DNA of 64,000 bases, from positions 296,856-360,855 of the forward strand of contig CAMIKG010000001.1 of NCBI GenBank assembly GCA_946221915.1, written 5' to 3'. Below the pieces are notes generated by a model. The model was not told where the DNA came from. It worked only from the letters and a program-made list of their open reading frames with translations, and ran no database searches. This document shows positions 9,394 through 20,547 of the stretch, piece after piece. The first letter of the stretch is position 1. Each line of letters opens with the position of its first letter. A program made the translations under genes and the position numbers. The stretch is from an uncultured Erwinia sp. (GTDB lineage: Bacteria; Pseudomonadota; Gammaproteobacteria; Enterobacterales; Enterobacteriaceae).

Positions 9394-9627
9394 CAATTGT
9401 TGGTGATATCACCAGCACACACCGCGCTGCCGGGTTTTCCGGAGCGGCGGATAAATAACTCTCGGGGTGATGACGCCAGCGGGGGAATTGCCGGCTAAGA
9501 ATCTGTTTTAACTCTGCATCATTCGCACGACTAAAACAGTTCTGAAAGAGTGCGTTGAGATTCCCAGCCTGGTAATTCCGCTTCGCAATGGGTGCAGCGA
9601 ACGGCGGACGGCATACCAAACGCGCAT

Positions 9628-9636
9628 ATTATAGCA
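9628..9636 (-). promoter_or_regulatory. Candidate infA distal promoter, extended -10
   Basis: The minus strand reads TGCTATAAT, a perfect -10 box (9628-9633) with an extended TG element. No good -35 is visible. A transcript starting near 9621 would carry a leader of about 300 bases before infA. The rest of the 353-base gap between aat and infA shows no gene or tRNA. Confidence 0.5.
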
Positions 9637-9676
9637 CTGTTCTCACTGCTTGCGTGGAAAACCTCAGTTATCGCCT

Positions 9677-10366
9677 TTAAAAAAGCGCTTGCTGGTGCCA
9701 GCATTGTTCTGAAACAGGCTGTTTCGCCAGGGCATTGAGCCATGCCAGCCAGGCGACGCGCGGGATCTCTTTCGCGCCGAGTGAAGCGGTATGCGGATTT
9801 AATACCTGGCAGTCAATCAGTTTGCCACCCTGCTGGCGAAAATGCTGGCTGAACACCAGCAGCGCAGTTTTTGAGGCATTTTCGCGGCGGCTGAACATCG
9901 ATTCACCACAAAATATCTGACCCAGCGCCATACCGTACATGCCGCCAACCAGTTCGTCATCCAGCCACACTTCCACCGACTGCGCATGGCCCATGTTATG
10001 CAGTCTGAGCCAGGCGTGTTTCACCGTCGCGGTAATCCATGTGCCTTCTGCGCGCTCGCTGCAACCCTGCACCACATCTTCAAATGCCTGATTTAACGTT
10101 ACGCGGTAAGGGGACCGCTGATGAAAGCGCTTCATACTGCGGCTGAGATGAAACTGATCGGGAAACAGCACCGCACGCGGATCGGGTGACCACCAGAGGA
10201 TCGGATCGCCCTGCGAGAACCACGGGAAAATCCCACGGTGATAGGCATTCAGCAGACGTGCCGGACTCAGATCGCCTCCCATCGCCAGCAGACCATTTGG
10301 CTCTTTGAGCGCCATCTCTGGCGGCGGGAAGTGTAGTGATTCGCGTGATAGTTGAATCAGTCTCAT
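9677..10366 (-). CDS. aat: Leucyl/phenylalanyl-tRNA--protein transferase
   Basis: This 229-residue cytoplasmic enzyme (234 in E. coli) transfers Leu or Phe from aminoacyl-tRNA to proteins with N-terminal Lys or Arg, making N-degrons for ClpS-Clp[25 protein letters not shown] near the N-terminus and [23 protein letters not shown] (about 45-68) are diagnostic. [19 protein letters not shown] (about 140-159) is the catalytic core, in a GNAT-like fold. It follows cydDC on the same strand, as in E. coli, but an ERIC element separates it from cydC. Confidence 0.96.
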   Translation of the reverse strand: MRLIQLSRESLHFPPPEMALKEPNGLLAMGGDLSPARLLNAYHRGIFPWFSQGDPILWWSPDPRAVLFPDQFHLSRSMKRFHQRSPYRVTLNQAFEDVVQGCSERAEGTWITATVKHAWLRLHNMGHAQSVEVWLDDELVGGMYGMALGQIFCGESMFSRRENASKTALLVFSQHFRQQGGKLIDCQVLNPHTASLGAKEIPRVAWLAWLNALAKQPVSEQCWHQQALF

Positions 10367-10407
10367 GGTCGGGTGTTATCTCCAGAAAGCTACGCCTGAT
10401 CGCTGTT

Positions 10408-10530
10408 TAGCCATCATACTTCAAACCGCTGGTGCGTTGACTGCAACCACTCATCCCCGCCACAGAATTATCTGTGCTCCGGGGGACTTGCGGGCTTGCC
10501 GCCTGCCCGCAATCTGAATTATATCGGCTA
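10408..10530. repeat. ERIC (IRU) element overlapping the cydC stop codon
   Basis: The 123-base element begins TAGCCATCATACTTCA and ends CTGAATTATATCGGCTA, with terminal inverted repeats TAGCC/GGCTA. It carries CTTGCCGCC and CTGAATTAT, typical of ERIC, and a central stem CACAGA/TCTGTG (10461-10476). Its last three bases, CTA at 10528-10530, are the complement of the TAG stop codon of cydC. A second ERIC with the same landmarks lies at 56019-56126. Confidence 0.8.
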
Positions 10531-12258
10531 TCGCGCAAAGCGTTGCTGAAAATGCCAGTATCGACCTCGTTGTGCAATTAAGTCCAGATGATTTCCCTGC
10601 TCAATCATTTCTCCCTGATCCATCACACAAATCCGATCGGCATTTTCCAGTCCTTGCAGACGATGGGTGACCAGAATCATCGTTTTGTGCGTGCTGACCT
10701 GCCACAACAGTTGCAGAATCTGCCGCTCGGTTTCCGCATCCAGCCCTTCAGTGGGTTCATCGAGCAGCAACAGGTCACCGTCGTGCAGCAGTGCGCGGGC
10801 AATGCCCAAGCGGCGCAGTTCACCACCGGAGAGCTGGCGCCCGCCTTCGCCGAGCCAGGCATTGAGACCTTCCTCATTATCGAGCAGTTTGCCCAGCCCG
10901 ACCTGCTGCAATACGGCGACCAGACGCGCATCATCGCTGTCTGGCGCGCCATGTAGCAGATTGTCACGCAGCGTCTGGCTGAACAGATGCACACGCTGGC
11001 TGACCACGCTGGTTTTGGCGCGCAGCGTGGCTTCATCCCACTCCTGTAGCGCGATACCGTTAAGGGTAATGTTACCGCAGTCCGGGTCCCATGCGCGAGT
11101 CAGCAGCTGCAACAACGTTGATTTACCGCAGCCCGTCCGCCCCAGCAGCGCGACTTTTTCACCGTGGGCGATGCACAGTGAAAAATGATTCAGCGCCGGG
11201 CGACTGGCGCTGGCATAGCTGAAACTGACATTGTGCAGCTCCAGCGCGGCGCCAGCGCCTGCCGTCACCGGTTGCGTGCTGAATTGCACCGCCGGTTGCT
11301 GTTCAATGATCTGACTGACGCGCAGGGCGGAGGCGACCACCTGGCCCAGATGCTGGAAGGCATTACCCACCGGCGCCAGTGCTTCAAAGGCGGCCAGGGT
11401 ACAGAAGACAAACAGGGCGATAAGCGCCCCAGGTTGCGTCAGCTCACCGACGCCTGCTGCGCTGAGCCAGAGCAGCAACGTGACGCTGGCACCACTGATC
11501 AGCAGCATCAGTGCCTGCGACATTCCCCCCAGGCTGGTCTGGCGCTGCTGCGCCTGTTGCCACTGTTGCTCGGTAGCGTCTAGCTGGGCGCGATAATGAC
11601 GCGCTGTGCCATAAATCTTCAGTTCAGCAGCGCCCTGCAGCCAGCGGGTGAGTTGCAGACGATAATCGCCGCGCAGCCGGGTAATGGCTTCGCCCGCCGG
11701 GCGACCCGCGCGATAGAACAGCGGCGGCAGCACCAGCAGCGTCAGCAGCATAATCAGCCCCAGAGTCAGCGCTAACTGCACATCCAGGAAACTGAGGCCA
11801 AAAGTCACCACCACAATCACCGCCAGCGCGCCCACCAGCGGCGAGATCACGCGCAGGTAGAGATGATCCAGGGTATCGACATCCGCGACCAGCCGGTTGA
11901 GCAGTTCACCCTGGCGAAAACGGGCGATACCGGCAGGGGAGAGCGGCAGCAACTTACTGAAGGTGAACACACGCAGGTGCTGCAACACGCGGAAAGTACC
12001 GTCATGGCTGACCAGACGCTCAAAATAGCGTGCGGCAGTTCGTGTAATGGCTGCACCGCGTACGCCGGCTGCCGGCAGCATATAATTAAAACTGTACAGA
12101 CCCGCCACACCCGCCAGTGATGAGGCCGCCAGGAACCAGCCGGACAACGTTAACAGGCCGATGCTGGCTAACAGCGTCAGGATCGCCAGCACGATGCCGA
12201 GCGCCAGCAGCCAGAAGTGGCGACGATAAAGTTTCAGAAACGGCAGAAGGGCTTTCAC
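10528..12258 (-). CDS. cydC: Heterodimeric ABC transporter subunit CydC
   Basis: This 576-residue ABC half-transporter (573 in E. coli) pairs with CydD in the inner membrane. CydDC is needed for assembly of cytochrome bd; it was described as a glutathione/cysteine exporter and more recently linked to heme transport. Six membrane segments fill the first 320 residues. The nucleotide-binding domain has Walker A GRTGCGKS near residue 370, signature LSGGELRRLGIARALL and Walker B LLLLDEPTEGLD. The start overlaps the cydD stop by four bases (ATGA), which implies translational coupling. The TAG stop falls in the end of an ERIC element. Confidence 0.96.
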   Translation of the reverse strand: MKALLPFLKLYRRHFWLLALGIVLAILTLLASIGLLTLSGWFLAASSLAGVAGLYSFNYMLPAAGVRGAAITRTAARYFERLVSHDGTFRVLQHLRVFTFSKLLPLSPAGIARFRQGELLNRLVADVDTLDHLYLRVISPLVGALAVIVVVTFGLSFLDVQLALTLGLIMLLTLLVLPPLFYRAGRPAGEAITRLRGDYRLQLTRWLQGAAELKIYGTARHYRAQLDATEQQWQQAQQRQTSLGGMSQALMLLISGASVTLLLWLSAAGVGELTQPGALIALFVFCTLAAFEALAPVGNAFQHLGQVVASALRVSQIIEQQPAVQFSTQPVTAGAGAALELHNVSFSYASASRPALNHFSLCIAHGEKVALLGRTGCGKSTLLQLLTRAWDPDCGNITLNGIALQEWDEATLRAKTSVVSQRVHLFSQTLRDNLLHGAPDSDDARLVAVLQQVGLGKLLDNEEGLNAWLGEGGRQLSGGELRRLGIARALLHDGDLLLLDEPTEGLDAETERQILQLLWQVSTHKTMILVTHRLQGLENADRICVMDQGEMIEQGNHLDLIAQRGRYWHFQQRFAR

Positions 12259-14027
12259 AGTTCGACAACTCCCTGGCGCTGAGATAACAGATCGGCAAAC
12301 GGACCGGGCTGACTGACCAGCAGCTGATACGATCCCTGCTGAATCAGCTGGCCGTCACGCATCACCCATACTTCATCCCAGTTTGCCAGCTGGTTGAGCT
12401 GGTGGGTGATCATCAGGGTTGTTTGCTGGCGTGAGGCCTGATCCAGTGCGCGCATTACGTGCTGTTCGCTGTCACTGTCCAGACTGGCGGCAGGCTCATC
12501 CAGCAACAGCAACTGGGAGGGTTTCAGCAACGCGCGCGCCACGGCAATACGTTGCGCCTGGCCGACTGACAGACCTGCGGCCTGGTCGCCCAGTTCCGTA
12601 TCCAGTCCGTGCGGCAGACGCGGTAAGAATTCATCGACGCCGGACAGCGCGAGAACCTGCTGCAGCTGCGCGTCGTCAACGTATTGTCCCGATACGATGT
12701 TATCGCGCAGTGTCTCGGCCGGGAGTTGTGGATGCTGACCCACCCAGGCCAGCTGCTGCTGCCAGGCGGCGCTATCCAGTTCGCGCAGCTCAATGCCATT
12801 TACCGTCAGCGAGCCCTGATAAGGCAGAAAACCGGACAGTACATTCAGTAGCGAACTTTTCCCCGCGCCACTTTGCCCGACCAGCGCCACGCGCTGACCC
12901 GGTTGCAGGGTGAATGTGAGTGGTCCGGCTAATACGCTGCCGCAAGGTGCAGTGATGATCAGCTGTTTTGCCATCACCGTTACTGGCTGGCTGCTGTCCA
13001 GTTTCTCACTGCCTTGCGCGACGGTGATTGCATCGCTTTGGCTGAGGAAGGTCTCTAACGCATCGGCAGCGCCCACCGCCTGCGCTTTGGCATGGTAGAA
13101 GGTGCCAAGATCGCGCAGCGGCTGGAAGAACTCTGGCGCCAGAATCAATGCGAGAAAACCGGCAAACAGGCTGACGCCGGCACCATAGTGGCCGAAATTA
13201 AGCTCCCCGAGATAGGAGAAGCCGAAGTAAACCGCAACGATAGCAATCGACAGCGAAGCAAAGAACTCCAGCACCGCCGACGACAGAAACGCCATGCGCA
13301 GCACTTCCATCGTGCGGCTGCGGAAGCTTTCTGAGGCATTGCTGATATTGTCAGTTTCCGCCCGGGCGCGGTTGAACAGGCGCAGGGTTTCCAGTCCGCG
13401 CAGGCGGTCGAGGAAGTGGCCGCTCAGCCGTGATAAGGCCAGGAAGTTGCGCCGGTTTGCGTCGGCGGCGCCCATGCCCACCAGCGCCATAAACAGTGGG
13501 ATCAGTGGAGCGGTTGCCAGCAAAATAGCGCCTGCCGCCCAGTTAATCGGGAAAATCGCAATCAGGATAAAGCAGGGGACCAGCACGGCCAGCGACATCT
13601 GCGGCAGATAGCGCGCGTAGTAATCCTGCATCTCTTCGATCTGCTCCAGCAACAGCGTTGCCCAGCTGCCCGCCGGTTTGCCCTGAATCCAGGCTGGCCC
13701 CAGCGCATCAAGACGATCCAGCACGCTTTTACGCAGCGTGCGACGAATCGCCTGGCCGCAATAAAAACCGACGCGTTCCCGCAGCCAGCTGACCAGCGCG
13801 CGCGCGGCAAAACAGCCGGGCAGCAGCATGAAATCGGCGACCAGTGCGCTGCGCGGCACCTGTAGTACGATCAGATTATTCAGCAGTTCGGCCAGAATCC
13901 ATGCCTGTGCGATAATCAGCAGTGCGCTGATGAGGCCAAGCAGGGAAGAGAGACGTAACCAGCGGCGCGCATGGACACGCTGCTGGCGCAACCACAGGGT
14001 GAGTTGTTGTTGACGTGTTTTGTTCAT
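12255..14027 (-). CDS. cydD: Heterodimeric ABC transporter subunit CydD
   Basis: This 590-residue ABC half-transporter (588 in E. coli) is the partner of CydC. Six predicted membrane helices occupy the first 320 residues. The ATPase domain has Walker A GQSGAGKS near residue 380, the signature as LSVGQAQRIAVARALL (Val replaces the second Gly, as in E. coli CydD) and Walker B LLLLDEPAASLD. It is first in the cydDC operon. A terminator separates it from the upstream trxB, so it should have its own promoter in the 80-base gap or depend on read-through. Confidence 0.96.
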   Translation of the reverse strand: MNKTRQQQLTLWLRQQRVHARRWLRLSSLLGLISALLIIAQAWILAELLNNLIVLQVPRSALVADFMLLPGCFAARALVSWLRERVGFYCGQAIRRTLRKSVLDRLDALGPAWIQGKPAGSWATLLLEQIEEMQDYYARYLPQMSLAVLVPCFILIAIFPINWAAGAILLATAPLIPLFMALVGMGAADANRRNFLALSRLSGHFLDRLRGLETLRLFNRARAETDNISNASESFRSRTMEVLRMAFLSSAVLEFFASLSIAIVAVYFGFSYLGELNFGHYGAGVSLFAGFLALILAPEFFQPLRDLGTFYHAKAQAVGAADALETFLSQSDAITVAQGSEKLDSSQPVTVMAKQLIITAPCGSVLAGPLTFTLQPGQRVALVGQSGAGKSSLLNVLSGFLPYQGSLTVNGIELRELDSAAWQQQLAWVGQHPQLPAETLRDNIVSGQYVDDAQLQQVLALSGVDEFLPRLPHGLDTELGDQAAGLSVGQAQRIAVARALLKPSQLLLLDEPAASLDSDSEQHVMRALDQASRQQTTLMITHQLNQLANWDEVWVMRDGQLIQQGSYQLLVSQPGPFADLLSQRQGVVEL

Positions 14028-14106
14028 CAGTTGCCGTTATTGCAGAAAAACGAAACGGGCAGCCGTCCGGCACCCCACGATAAGTGCAGGCAATGTTACA
14101 GGGTGG

Positions 14107-14137
14107 CAAAAAAAAAGGCGACTAAAGAGCAGTCGCC
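14107..14137 (-). terminator. trxB terminator
   Basis: On the minus strand the stem GGCGACTGCT and AGTCGCC is followed by a run of nine T residues (14107-14115 on the plus strand are A). It lies between trxB and cydD, which are transcribed in the same direction. Confidence 0.88.
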
Positions 14138-14167
14138 GTGCGTAAATTCGATCAGCTTTTTAACAAC

Positions 14168-15660
<1,493 letters not shown>

Positions 15661-16155
15661 ATGGTAGACAATAAAAAACGCCCCGGGAAAGATCTCGACA
15701 GAATTGACCGTAACATCCTGAACGAATTACAGAAGGATGGACGTATTTCAAACGTCGAGCTTTCCAAGCGTGTTGGCTTATCGCCAACGCCGTGTCTTGA
15801 GCGCGTTCGTCGTCTGGAACGTCAGGGTTTTATTCTGGGCTATACCGCACTGCTGAATCCACACTATCTGGATGCATCTCTGCTGGTATTTGTTGAGATT
15901 ACTCTGAATCGTGGCGCGCCTGATGTGTTTGAACAATTTAACGCCGCGGTGCAAAAACTTGAGGAAACTCAAGAGTGTCACCTTGTTTCCGGCGACTTCG
16001 ACTATTTGTTGAAAACGCGTGTGCCAGACATGTCAGCTTACCGCAAACTGCTGGGTGAAACCTTGCTGCGTCTGCCTGGCGTGAACGATACCCGTACTTA
16101 TGTGGTCATGGAAGAAGTGAAACAAAGTAACCGTTTAGTCATTAAAACGCGTTAA
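15661..16155 (+). CDS. lrp: Leucine-responsive regulatory protein Lrp
   Basis: This 164-residue global regulator has the same length as E. coli Lrp and is nearly identical to it. The helix-turn-helix lies in the first 60 residues (LDRIDRNILNELQKDGRISN... LSKRVGLSPTPC). The C-terminal RAM domain binds leucine and controls octamer-hexadecamer assembly. Lrp regulates amino-acid metabolism, transport and pili. AAGAGAGAC upstream of the ATG serves as ribosome site. Confidence 0.98.
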   Translation: MVDNKKRPGKDLDRIDRNILNELQKDGRISNVELSKRVGLSPTPCLERVRRLERQGFILGYTALLNPHYLDASLLVFVEITLNRGAPDVFEQFNAAVQKLEETQECHLVSGDFDYLLKTRVPDMSAYRKLLGETLLRLPGVNDTRTYVVMEEVKQSNRLVIKTR

Positions 16156-16195
16156 CACAGGGCAGGTGCAAAACCTGACAGAGTTCGGTACACTC

Positions 16196-16211
16196 CTGTG
16201 AATTCATACAG
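16196..16211. promoter_or_regulatory. LexA (SOS) box upstream of ftsK
   Basis: CTGTGAATTCATACAG fits the LexA consensus CTGT-N8-ACAG exactly and lies 63 bases before the ftsK start. In E. coli the equivalent promoter (dinH) makes ftsK SOS-inducible, with a nearly identical box. A TACACT at 16189-16194 could be the -10 hexamer it blocks. Confidence 0.85.
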
Positions 16212-16214
16212 GTT

Positions 16215-16238
16215 CAGCGTCGGGAAGGCCCGACGCTG
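16215..16238. repeat. Perfect 10-bp stem-loop before ftsK
   Basis: CAGCGTCGGG and CCCGACGCTG pair perfectly around an AAGG tetraloop, between the LexA box and the ftsK start. There is no T run after it, so it is probably an mRNA leader structure or the remains of an lrp terminator. Confidence 0.6.
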
Positions 16239-16274
16239 CTGCCTTCCAAGTTTACAGGCACCTGGAGAGTCCTC

Positions 16275-19200
16275 TTGAGCCAGGAATATACAGAAGATAA
16301 AGAAGTATCCCTGCAGCCACTGAGTAGCGGACGTCGTCTGCTCGAAGCGCTGCTGATCATTGTTGCTCTTTTCGCCGTCTATTTGATGGTGGCTTTGCTG
16401 AGCTTTAATCCCTCCGATCCCAGCTGGTCCCAGACCGCCTGGCATGAACCTATTCACAACCTTGGCGGCACGGTTGGCGCCTGGCTGGCTGATACCCTCC
16501 TGTTCATTTTTGGCGTGATGGCGTATGCCATTCCTCCGGTAATCCTTGGTCTGTGCTGGATCACCTTCCGTCAGCGCGATGAGCGGGATTACATCGACTA
16601 TTTTGCGGTGGCCTTGCGGCTGATTGGCGTTCTGGCGCTGGTGATTACCACCTGCGGCCTGGCTGCGATTAACGCTGATGATATCTGGTATTTCGCCTCT
16701 GGCGGGGTGATCGGTAGCCTTGTCAGCAATGCTATGGCGCCGTACTTCAGCGGTGCAGGCGGTACGCTCACGTTACTGTGCGTCTGGGCGGCAGGGTTAA
16801 CCCTGTATACCGGCTGGTCATGGCTGACTATCGCGGAAAAAATTGGCGGAGCGGTGATGGGCGTACTGACCTTCGCCAGCAATCGTTCGCGCCGTGATGA
16901 TGAATGGCGCGAAGATGAGGATGAGCCACAGGATGCGCCGTTGCTGAAAAACGCGCCGGCGGACAGCGATGATGATGACATTTTGCTGGCGAAGCCGAAG
17001 AAGTTTGTGGCTGATGAGCAGGATGACGATGAGCATGACCCGCTGTTTGCCAAACCGGCAGCAGCAGCTGGCGTTGCGGCCGCCGCAAGCGCAGCGCCTG
17101 TTCATTCTTCAGCCGCAGCAGCGGATACACCGCTGGCTGCCCAGCCGCAGAATCCGTCGCCAGCGCAGTTTGCTGCGCCTGAAACGGCTGCCCCTGTCGC
17201 GCCATCACCGTCGCAGCATGATGCGTTTGCTGCCGTTCCAGTGCAGGCGCAACACGAGAGTGACGTGGCTGATTATCAGCCAGAAGCGCAGCCTGCTGCA
17301 TCGCCGCCGTTGTATCGCTTTGACGTGCCGCAGGAAACGCCTGCGCCGGTACAGCCGCTGGTGGATGAAGATGACGGTCCACAACTGGGCAACTGGCGTG
17401 ATATGCCGTCTGCTGCGCCTTCGCCATTTGATTTTACGCCAGGACAAAGCGAGCCGCTCGCGGCTGCAGGACAAGTGGCGGGTGCCGCTGCACCGTTTAT
17501 GCCGGTGTTTAGCGCAGTCAGCGAGCCGGACGGTAATCCGCAGGTAAAACAGGGTATTGGCCCTGAGTTACCGCGTCCGAATCCGGTGAAATTGCCGACG
17601 CGCCGCGAAATGGCCTCTTATGGTATTAAGCTGCCATCGCAGCGTATGGCGGAAGAGAAGGCGAAAGAAGAGCAGCTGCGTCAGCAGACGCCACTCCCGC
17701 AGAGTGCTGCGGAAGCGGTGGATGACGATGAACAGGCGCAGATCGCCGAGTCACACCTGCGTGAAGCCTTTATGTCGCAACAGCAGCAGCGCTACGGTGC
17801 CGATTTCGCTGCTGACGAAGAAGATGAAGAAGCGCTGCAGCAGGCCATGCTGGCGCGTCAGTTCGCCGAGCAACAGCATCAGCGTTACGGTGAGCAGGCT
17901 GACGAGGATGACGGCCCGACCTTCAACCTTGATACCTCCGCAGCCTTTGAATTCTCACCAATGGATGAGCTGGCAGATAATGGCCCGGCTGAGCCACTGT
18001 TTACGCTGGATGCGGCGGCTGAAGAGGATGAACCGCCTTATCAGCAACAGCCGCAACCTGCCGCAGGCTGGCAACAGGCAGCGTCTGCTGCGCAACACGC
18101 CAGTGTGCCGCAACAGAGCTATGCCGCGCAGCAGCCTGTTGCACCACAGCAACCCTTCGCCGCGCAGCAACCTGCCGCCGCTCCGCAGCCGTTTGCAGCG
18201 CAACAGCCTGATGATGCACCGCAGAGCTATGCTGCACCACAGAACGTGCAGCCAGCGCAGCCGCAACAACCGTCGCTACAGCAACCGCAGCAACCAAAAG
18301 CGGACAGCCTGATCCATCCGTTCCTGATGCGTCATGAGCAGCCGCTGCAGAAACCGGCCACGCCGTTGCCAACGCTCGATCTGCTGACATCGCCGCCGGA
18401 AGAAGAAGAGCCGGTGGATATGTTCGCGCTGGAACAAACCGCGCGTCTGGTGGAAGCGCGTCTGGCGGATTACCGGGTGAAAGCAGAAGTGGTCGGCACT
18501 TCGCCGGGGCCGGTGATCACGCGCTATGAGCTGGATCTGGCGCCTGGGGTGAAAGCGGCGCGCATTTCCAACCTGTCGCGCGACCTTGCGCGTTCACTCT
18601 CTGCGGTGGCAGTACGTGTGGTTGAGGTGATTCCAGGCAAACCTTATGTTGGCCTTGAACTGCCAAACAAGCATCGCCAGACGGTTTACCTGCGTGAAGT
18701 GCTGGATTGCGCCAAATTCCGCGACAACCCGTCGCCGCTGTCGGTGGTGCTGGGTAAAGATATTTCCGGTCAGCCTGTGGTGGCCGACCTGGCGAAAATG
18801 CCACACCTGCTGGTGGCCGGTACTACCGGTTCCGGTAAGTCTGTCGGCGTTAATGCCATGATCATCAGCATGCTGTATAAAGCCACGCCGGAAGAAGTGC
18901 GCTTTATTATGATCGACCCAAAAATGCTGGAACTGTCGGTTTACGAAGGCATTCCGCATCTGCTGACTGAAGTGGTCACCGATATGAAAGACGCCGCCAA
19001 TGCGCTGCGCTGGAGTGTCGGTGAGATGGAACGTCGCTATAAGCTGATGTCGGCGCTTGGCGTGCGTAACCTTGCCGGTTACAACGAAAAAGTGAAGCAG
19101 GCGGAAGCGATGGGGCGTCCGATTCCCGATCCATTCTGGAAACCGGGCGACAGCATGGACACCACGCCGCCGGTGCTGGAAAAACTGCCGTATATCGTGG

Positions 19201-19841
19201 TGATGGTCGACGAATTTGCTGACCTGATGATGGCGGTCGGTAAGAAGGTCGAAGAGCTGATTGCGCGTCTGGCGCAGAAAGCGCGTGCCGCTGGTATCCA
19301 CCTCGTGCTGGCGACCCAGCGTCCATCGGTGGATGTGATTACCGGCCTGATTAAGGCCAACATCCCGACGCGTATCGCCTTTACCGTGTCCAGCAAGATT
19401 GACTCGCGCACTATCCTCGATCAGGGCGGCGCTGAATCACTGCTGGGGATGGGGGATATGCTGTATATGCCGCCGAACTCCTCCATGCCGGTCCGTGTGC
19501 ATGGCGCCTTTGTGCGTGATGAAGAGGTGCATGCGGTGGTACAGGACTGGAAAGCGCGTGGCCGTCCGCAGTATATCGACAGCATCACGGCTGGTGAGGA
19601 TAGCGAAAACGGCAGCCTCGGTCTCGAAGGTGATGATGAGCTGGACCCGCTGTTCGATCAGGCGGTGGCCTTTGTGGTGGATAAACGCCGCGCGTCGATT
19701 TCCGGTGTGCAGCGCCAGTTCCGCATCGGCTACAACCGTGCCGCGCGTATCATTGAGCAGATGGAAATGCAGGGCATCGTTTCAGCGCCGGGTCACAACG
19801 GCAACCGTGAGGTACTGGCGCCGCCATCACATGATATGTAA
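16275..19841 (+). CDS. ftsK: DNA translocase FtsK
   Basis: This 1188-residue protein (1329 in E. coli) anchors at the division septum and pumps DNA toward dif for XerCD resolution. Translation starts at TTG (16275), giving [13 protein letters not shown] as in E. coli, with GGAG upstream. Four membrane helices span about residues 25-170. A long linker (about 190-700) is rich in Asp/Glu, then Ala, Pro and Gln, with repeats such as AAQQP and [10 protein letters not shown] near 610-680. The motor has Walker [10 protein letters not shown] (848-856) and VMVDEFADL. The C-terminal gamma winged helix (about 1123-1188) should read KOPS. The shorter linker accounts for the length difference. Confidence 0.97.
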   Translation: MSQEYTEDKEVSLQPLSSGRRLLEALLIIVALFAVYLMVALLSFNPSDPSWSQTAWHEPIHNLGGTVGAWLADTLLFIFGVMAYAIPPVILGLCWITFRQRDERDYIDYFAVALRLIGVLALVITTCGLAAINADDIWYFASGGVIGSLVSNAMAPYFSGAGGTLTLLCVWAAGLTLYTGWSWLTIAEKIGGAVMGVLTFASNRSRRDDEWREDEDEPQDAPLLKNAPADSDDDDILLAKPKKFVADEQDDDEHDPLFAKPAAAAGVAAAASAAPVHSSAAAADTPLAAQPQNPSPAQFAAPETAAPVAPSPSQHDAFAAVPVQAQHESDVADYQPEAQPAASPPLYRFDVPQETPAPVQPLVDEDDGPQLGNWRDMPSAAPSPFDFTPGQSEPLAAAGQVAGAAAPFMPVFSAVSEPDGNPQVKQGIGPELPRPNPVKLPTRREMASYGIKLPSQRMAEEKAKEEQLRQQTPLPQSAAEAVDDDEQAQIAESHLREAFMSQQQQRYGADFAADEEDEEALQQAMLARQFAEQQHQRYGEQADEDDGPTFNLDTSAAFEFSPMDELADNGPAEPLFTLDAAAEEDEPPYQQQPQPAAGWQQAASAAQHASVPQQSYAAQQPVAPQQPFAAQQPAAAPQPFAAQQPDDAPQSYAAPQNVQPAQPQQPSLQQPQQPKADSLIHPFLMRHEQPLQKPATPLPTLDLLTSPPEEEEPVDMFALEQTARLVEARLADYRVKAEVVGTSPGPVITRYELDLAPGVKAARISNLSRDLARSLSAVAVRVVEVIPGKPYVGLELPNKHRQTVYLREVLDCAKFRDNPSPLSVVLGKDISGQPVVADLAKMPHLLVAGTTGSGKSVGVNAMIISMLYKATPEEVRFIMIDPKMLELSVYEGIPHLLTEVVTDMKDAANALRWSVGEMERRYKLMSALGVRNLAGYNEKVKQAEAMGRPIPDPFWKPGDSMDTTPPVLEKLPYIVVMVDEFADLMMAVGKKVEELIARLAQKARAAGIHLVLATQRPSVDVITGLIKANIPTRIAFTVSSKIDSRTILDQGGAESLLGMGDMLYMPPNSSMPVRVHGAFVRDEEVHAVVQDWKARGRPQYIDSITAGEDSENGSLGLEGDDELDPLFDQAVAFVVDKRRASISGVQRQFRIGYNRAARIIEQMEMQGIVSAPGHNGNREVLAPPSHDM

Positions 19842-19874
19842 TAAATCGCCTTTTCCGCTGTCTTAATACCCAAT

Positions 19875-19898
19875 ACGGGCCAGGCTTGCCTGGCCCGT
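19875..19898. repeat. Perfect 10-bp stem-loop between ftsK and lolA
   Basis: ACGGGCCAGG and CCTGGCCCGT flank a CTTG tetraloop. No T run follows. It mirrors the hairpin before ftsK in form, but not in sequence, and may attenuate or process the ftsK-lolA transcript. Confidence 0.6.
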
Positions 19899-19928
19899 TG
19901 ACCGTTGTTTAAAAAGGAACCTGTTGTA

Positions 19929-20540
19929 ATGAAAAAACTATTACTTTCCTGCTGCCTGTTGACCGCGCTGACTTCAGCCGGTGCACTGGCTGATGCTTCC
20001 GGTGATTTACAGCAACGTCTGGGTAAAGTGAAAAGCTTCCACGCCAGCTTTACGCAGAAAGTCACCGACGCCAGTGGTTCGTCGGTACAGGACGGCGAAG
20101 GCGAACTGTGGGTACAGCGTCCCAACCTGTTCAACTGGCATATGACTGCGCCGGACGAAAGCGTGCTGATCTCCGACGGTAAAACCCTGTGGTTCTATAA
20201 TCCCTTTGTTGAGCAGGTGAGCGCCAGCTGGCTGAAAGACGCCACCAGCAATACGCCGTTTATGCTGATTGCGCGTAACCAGGCGAGCGACTGGCAGCAG
20301 TATAATATTAAGCAGCAGGGTGACAGCTTTGAGCTGACGCCGAAAAACCCGGCGGGCAACCTGAAGCAGTTCACCATCAATGTGTCGTCGTCTGGCACCA
20401 TTAATCAGTTCAGCTCAGTTGAGCAGGATGGCCAGCGCAGTTCGTACAGTCTGAAAGCGCAGCAGAACGGCGCAGTGAGCGCGGATAAGTTTACCTTCAC
20501 TCCGCCAAAAGGCGTGACGGTTGACGATCAGCGTCAGTGA
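19929..20540 (+). CDS. lolA: Outer-membrane lipoprotein carrier protein LolA
   Basis: This 203-residue periplasmic chaperone takes lipoproteins from LolCDE and hands them to LolB. The start [16 protein letters not shown] gives the E. coli length and a clear signal peptide ending at GALA|DASGD, about residue 21. AGGAAC precedes it. The frame is open eight codons further upstream, without a signal peptide at that end. It sits between ftsK and rarA, 7 bases from the latter. Confidence 0.96.
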   Translation: MKKLLLSCCLLTALTSAGALADASGDLQQRLGKVKSFHASFTQKVTDASGSSVQDGEGELWVQRPNLFNWHMTAPDESVLISDGKTLWFYNPFVEQVSASWLKDATSNTPFMLIARNQASDWQQYNIKQQGDSFELTPKNPAGNLKQFTINVSSSGTINQFSSVEQDGQRSSYSLKAQQNGAVSADKFTFTPPKGVTVDDQRQ

Positions 20541-20547
20541 GGTGTGA

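Noticed and set aside
17620..18312. 230-codon frame inside ftsK
   Set aside because: A +1 reading of the low-complexity ftsK linker; composition is Arg/Ser/Asn repeats without a start signal.
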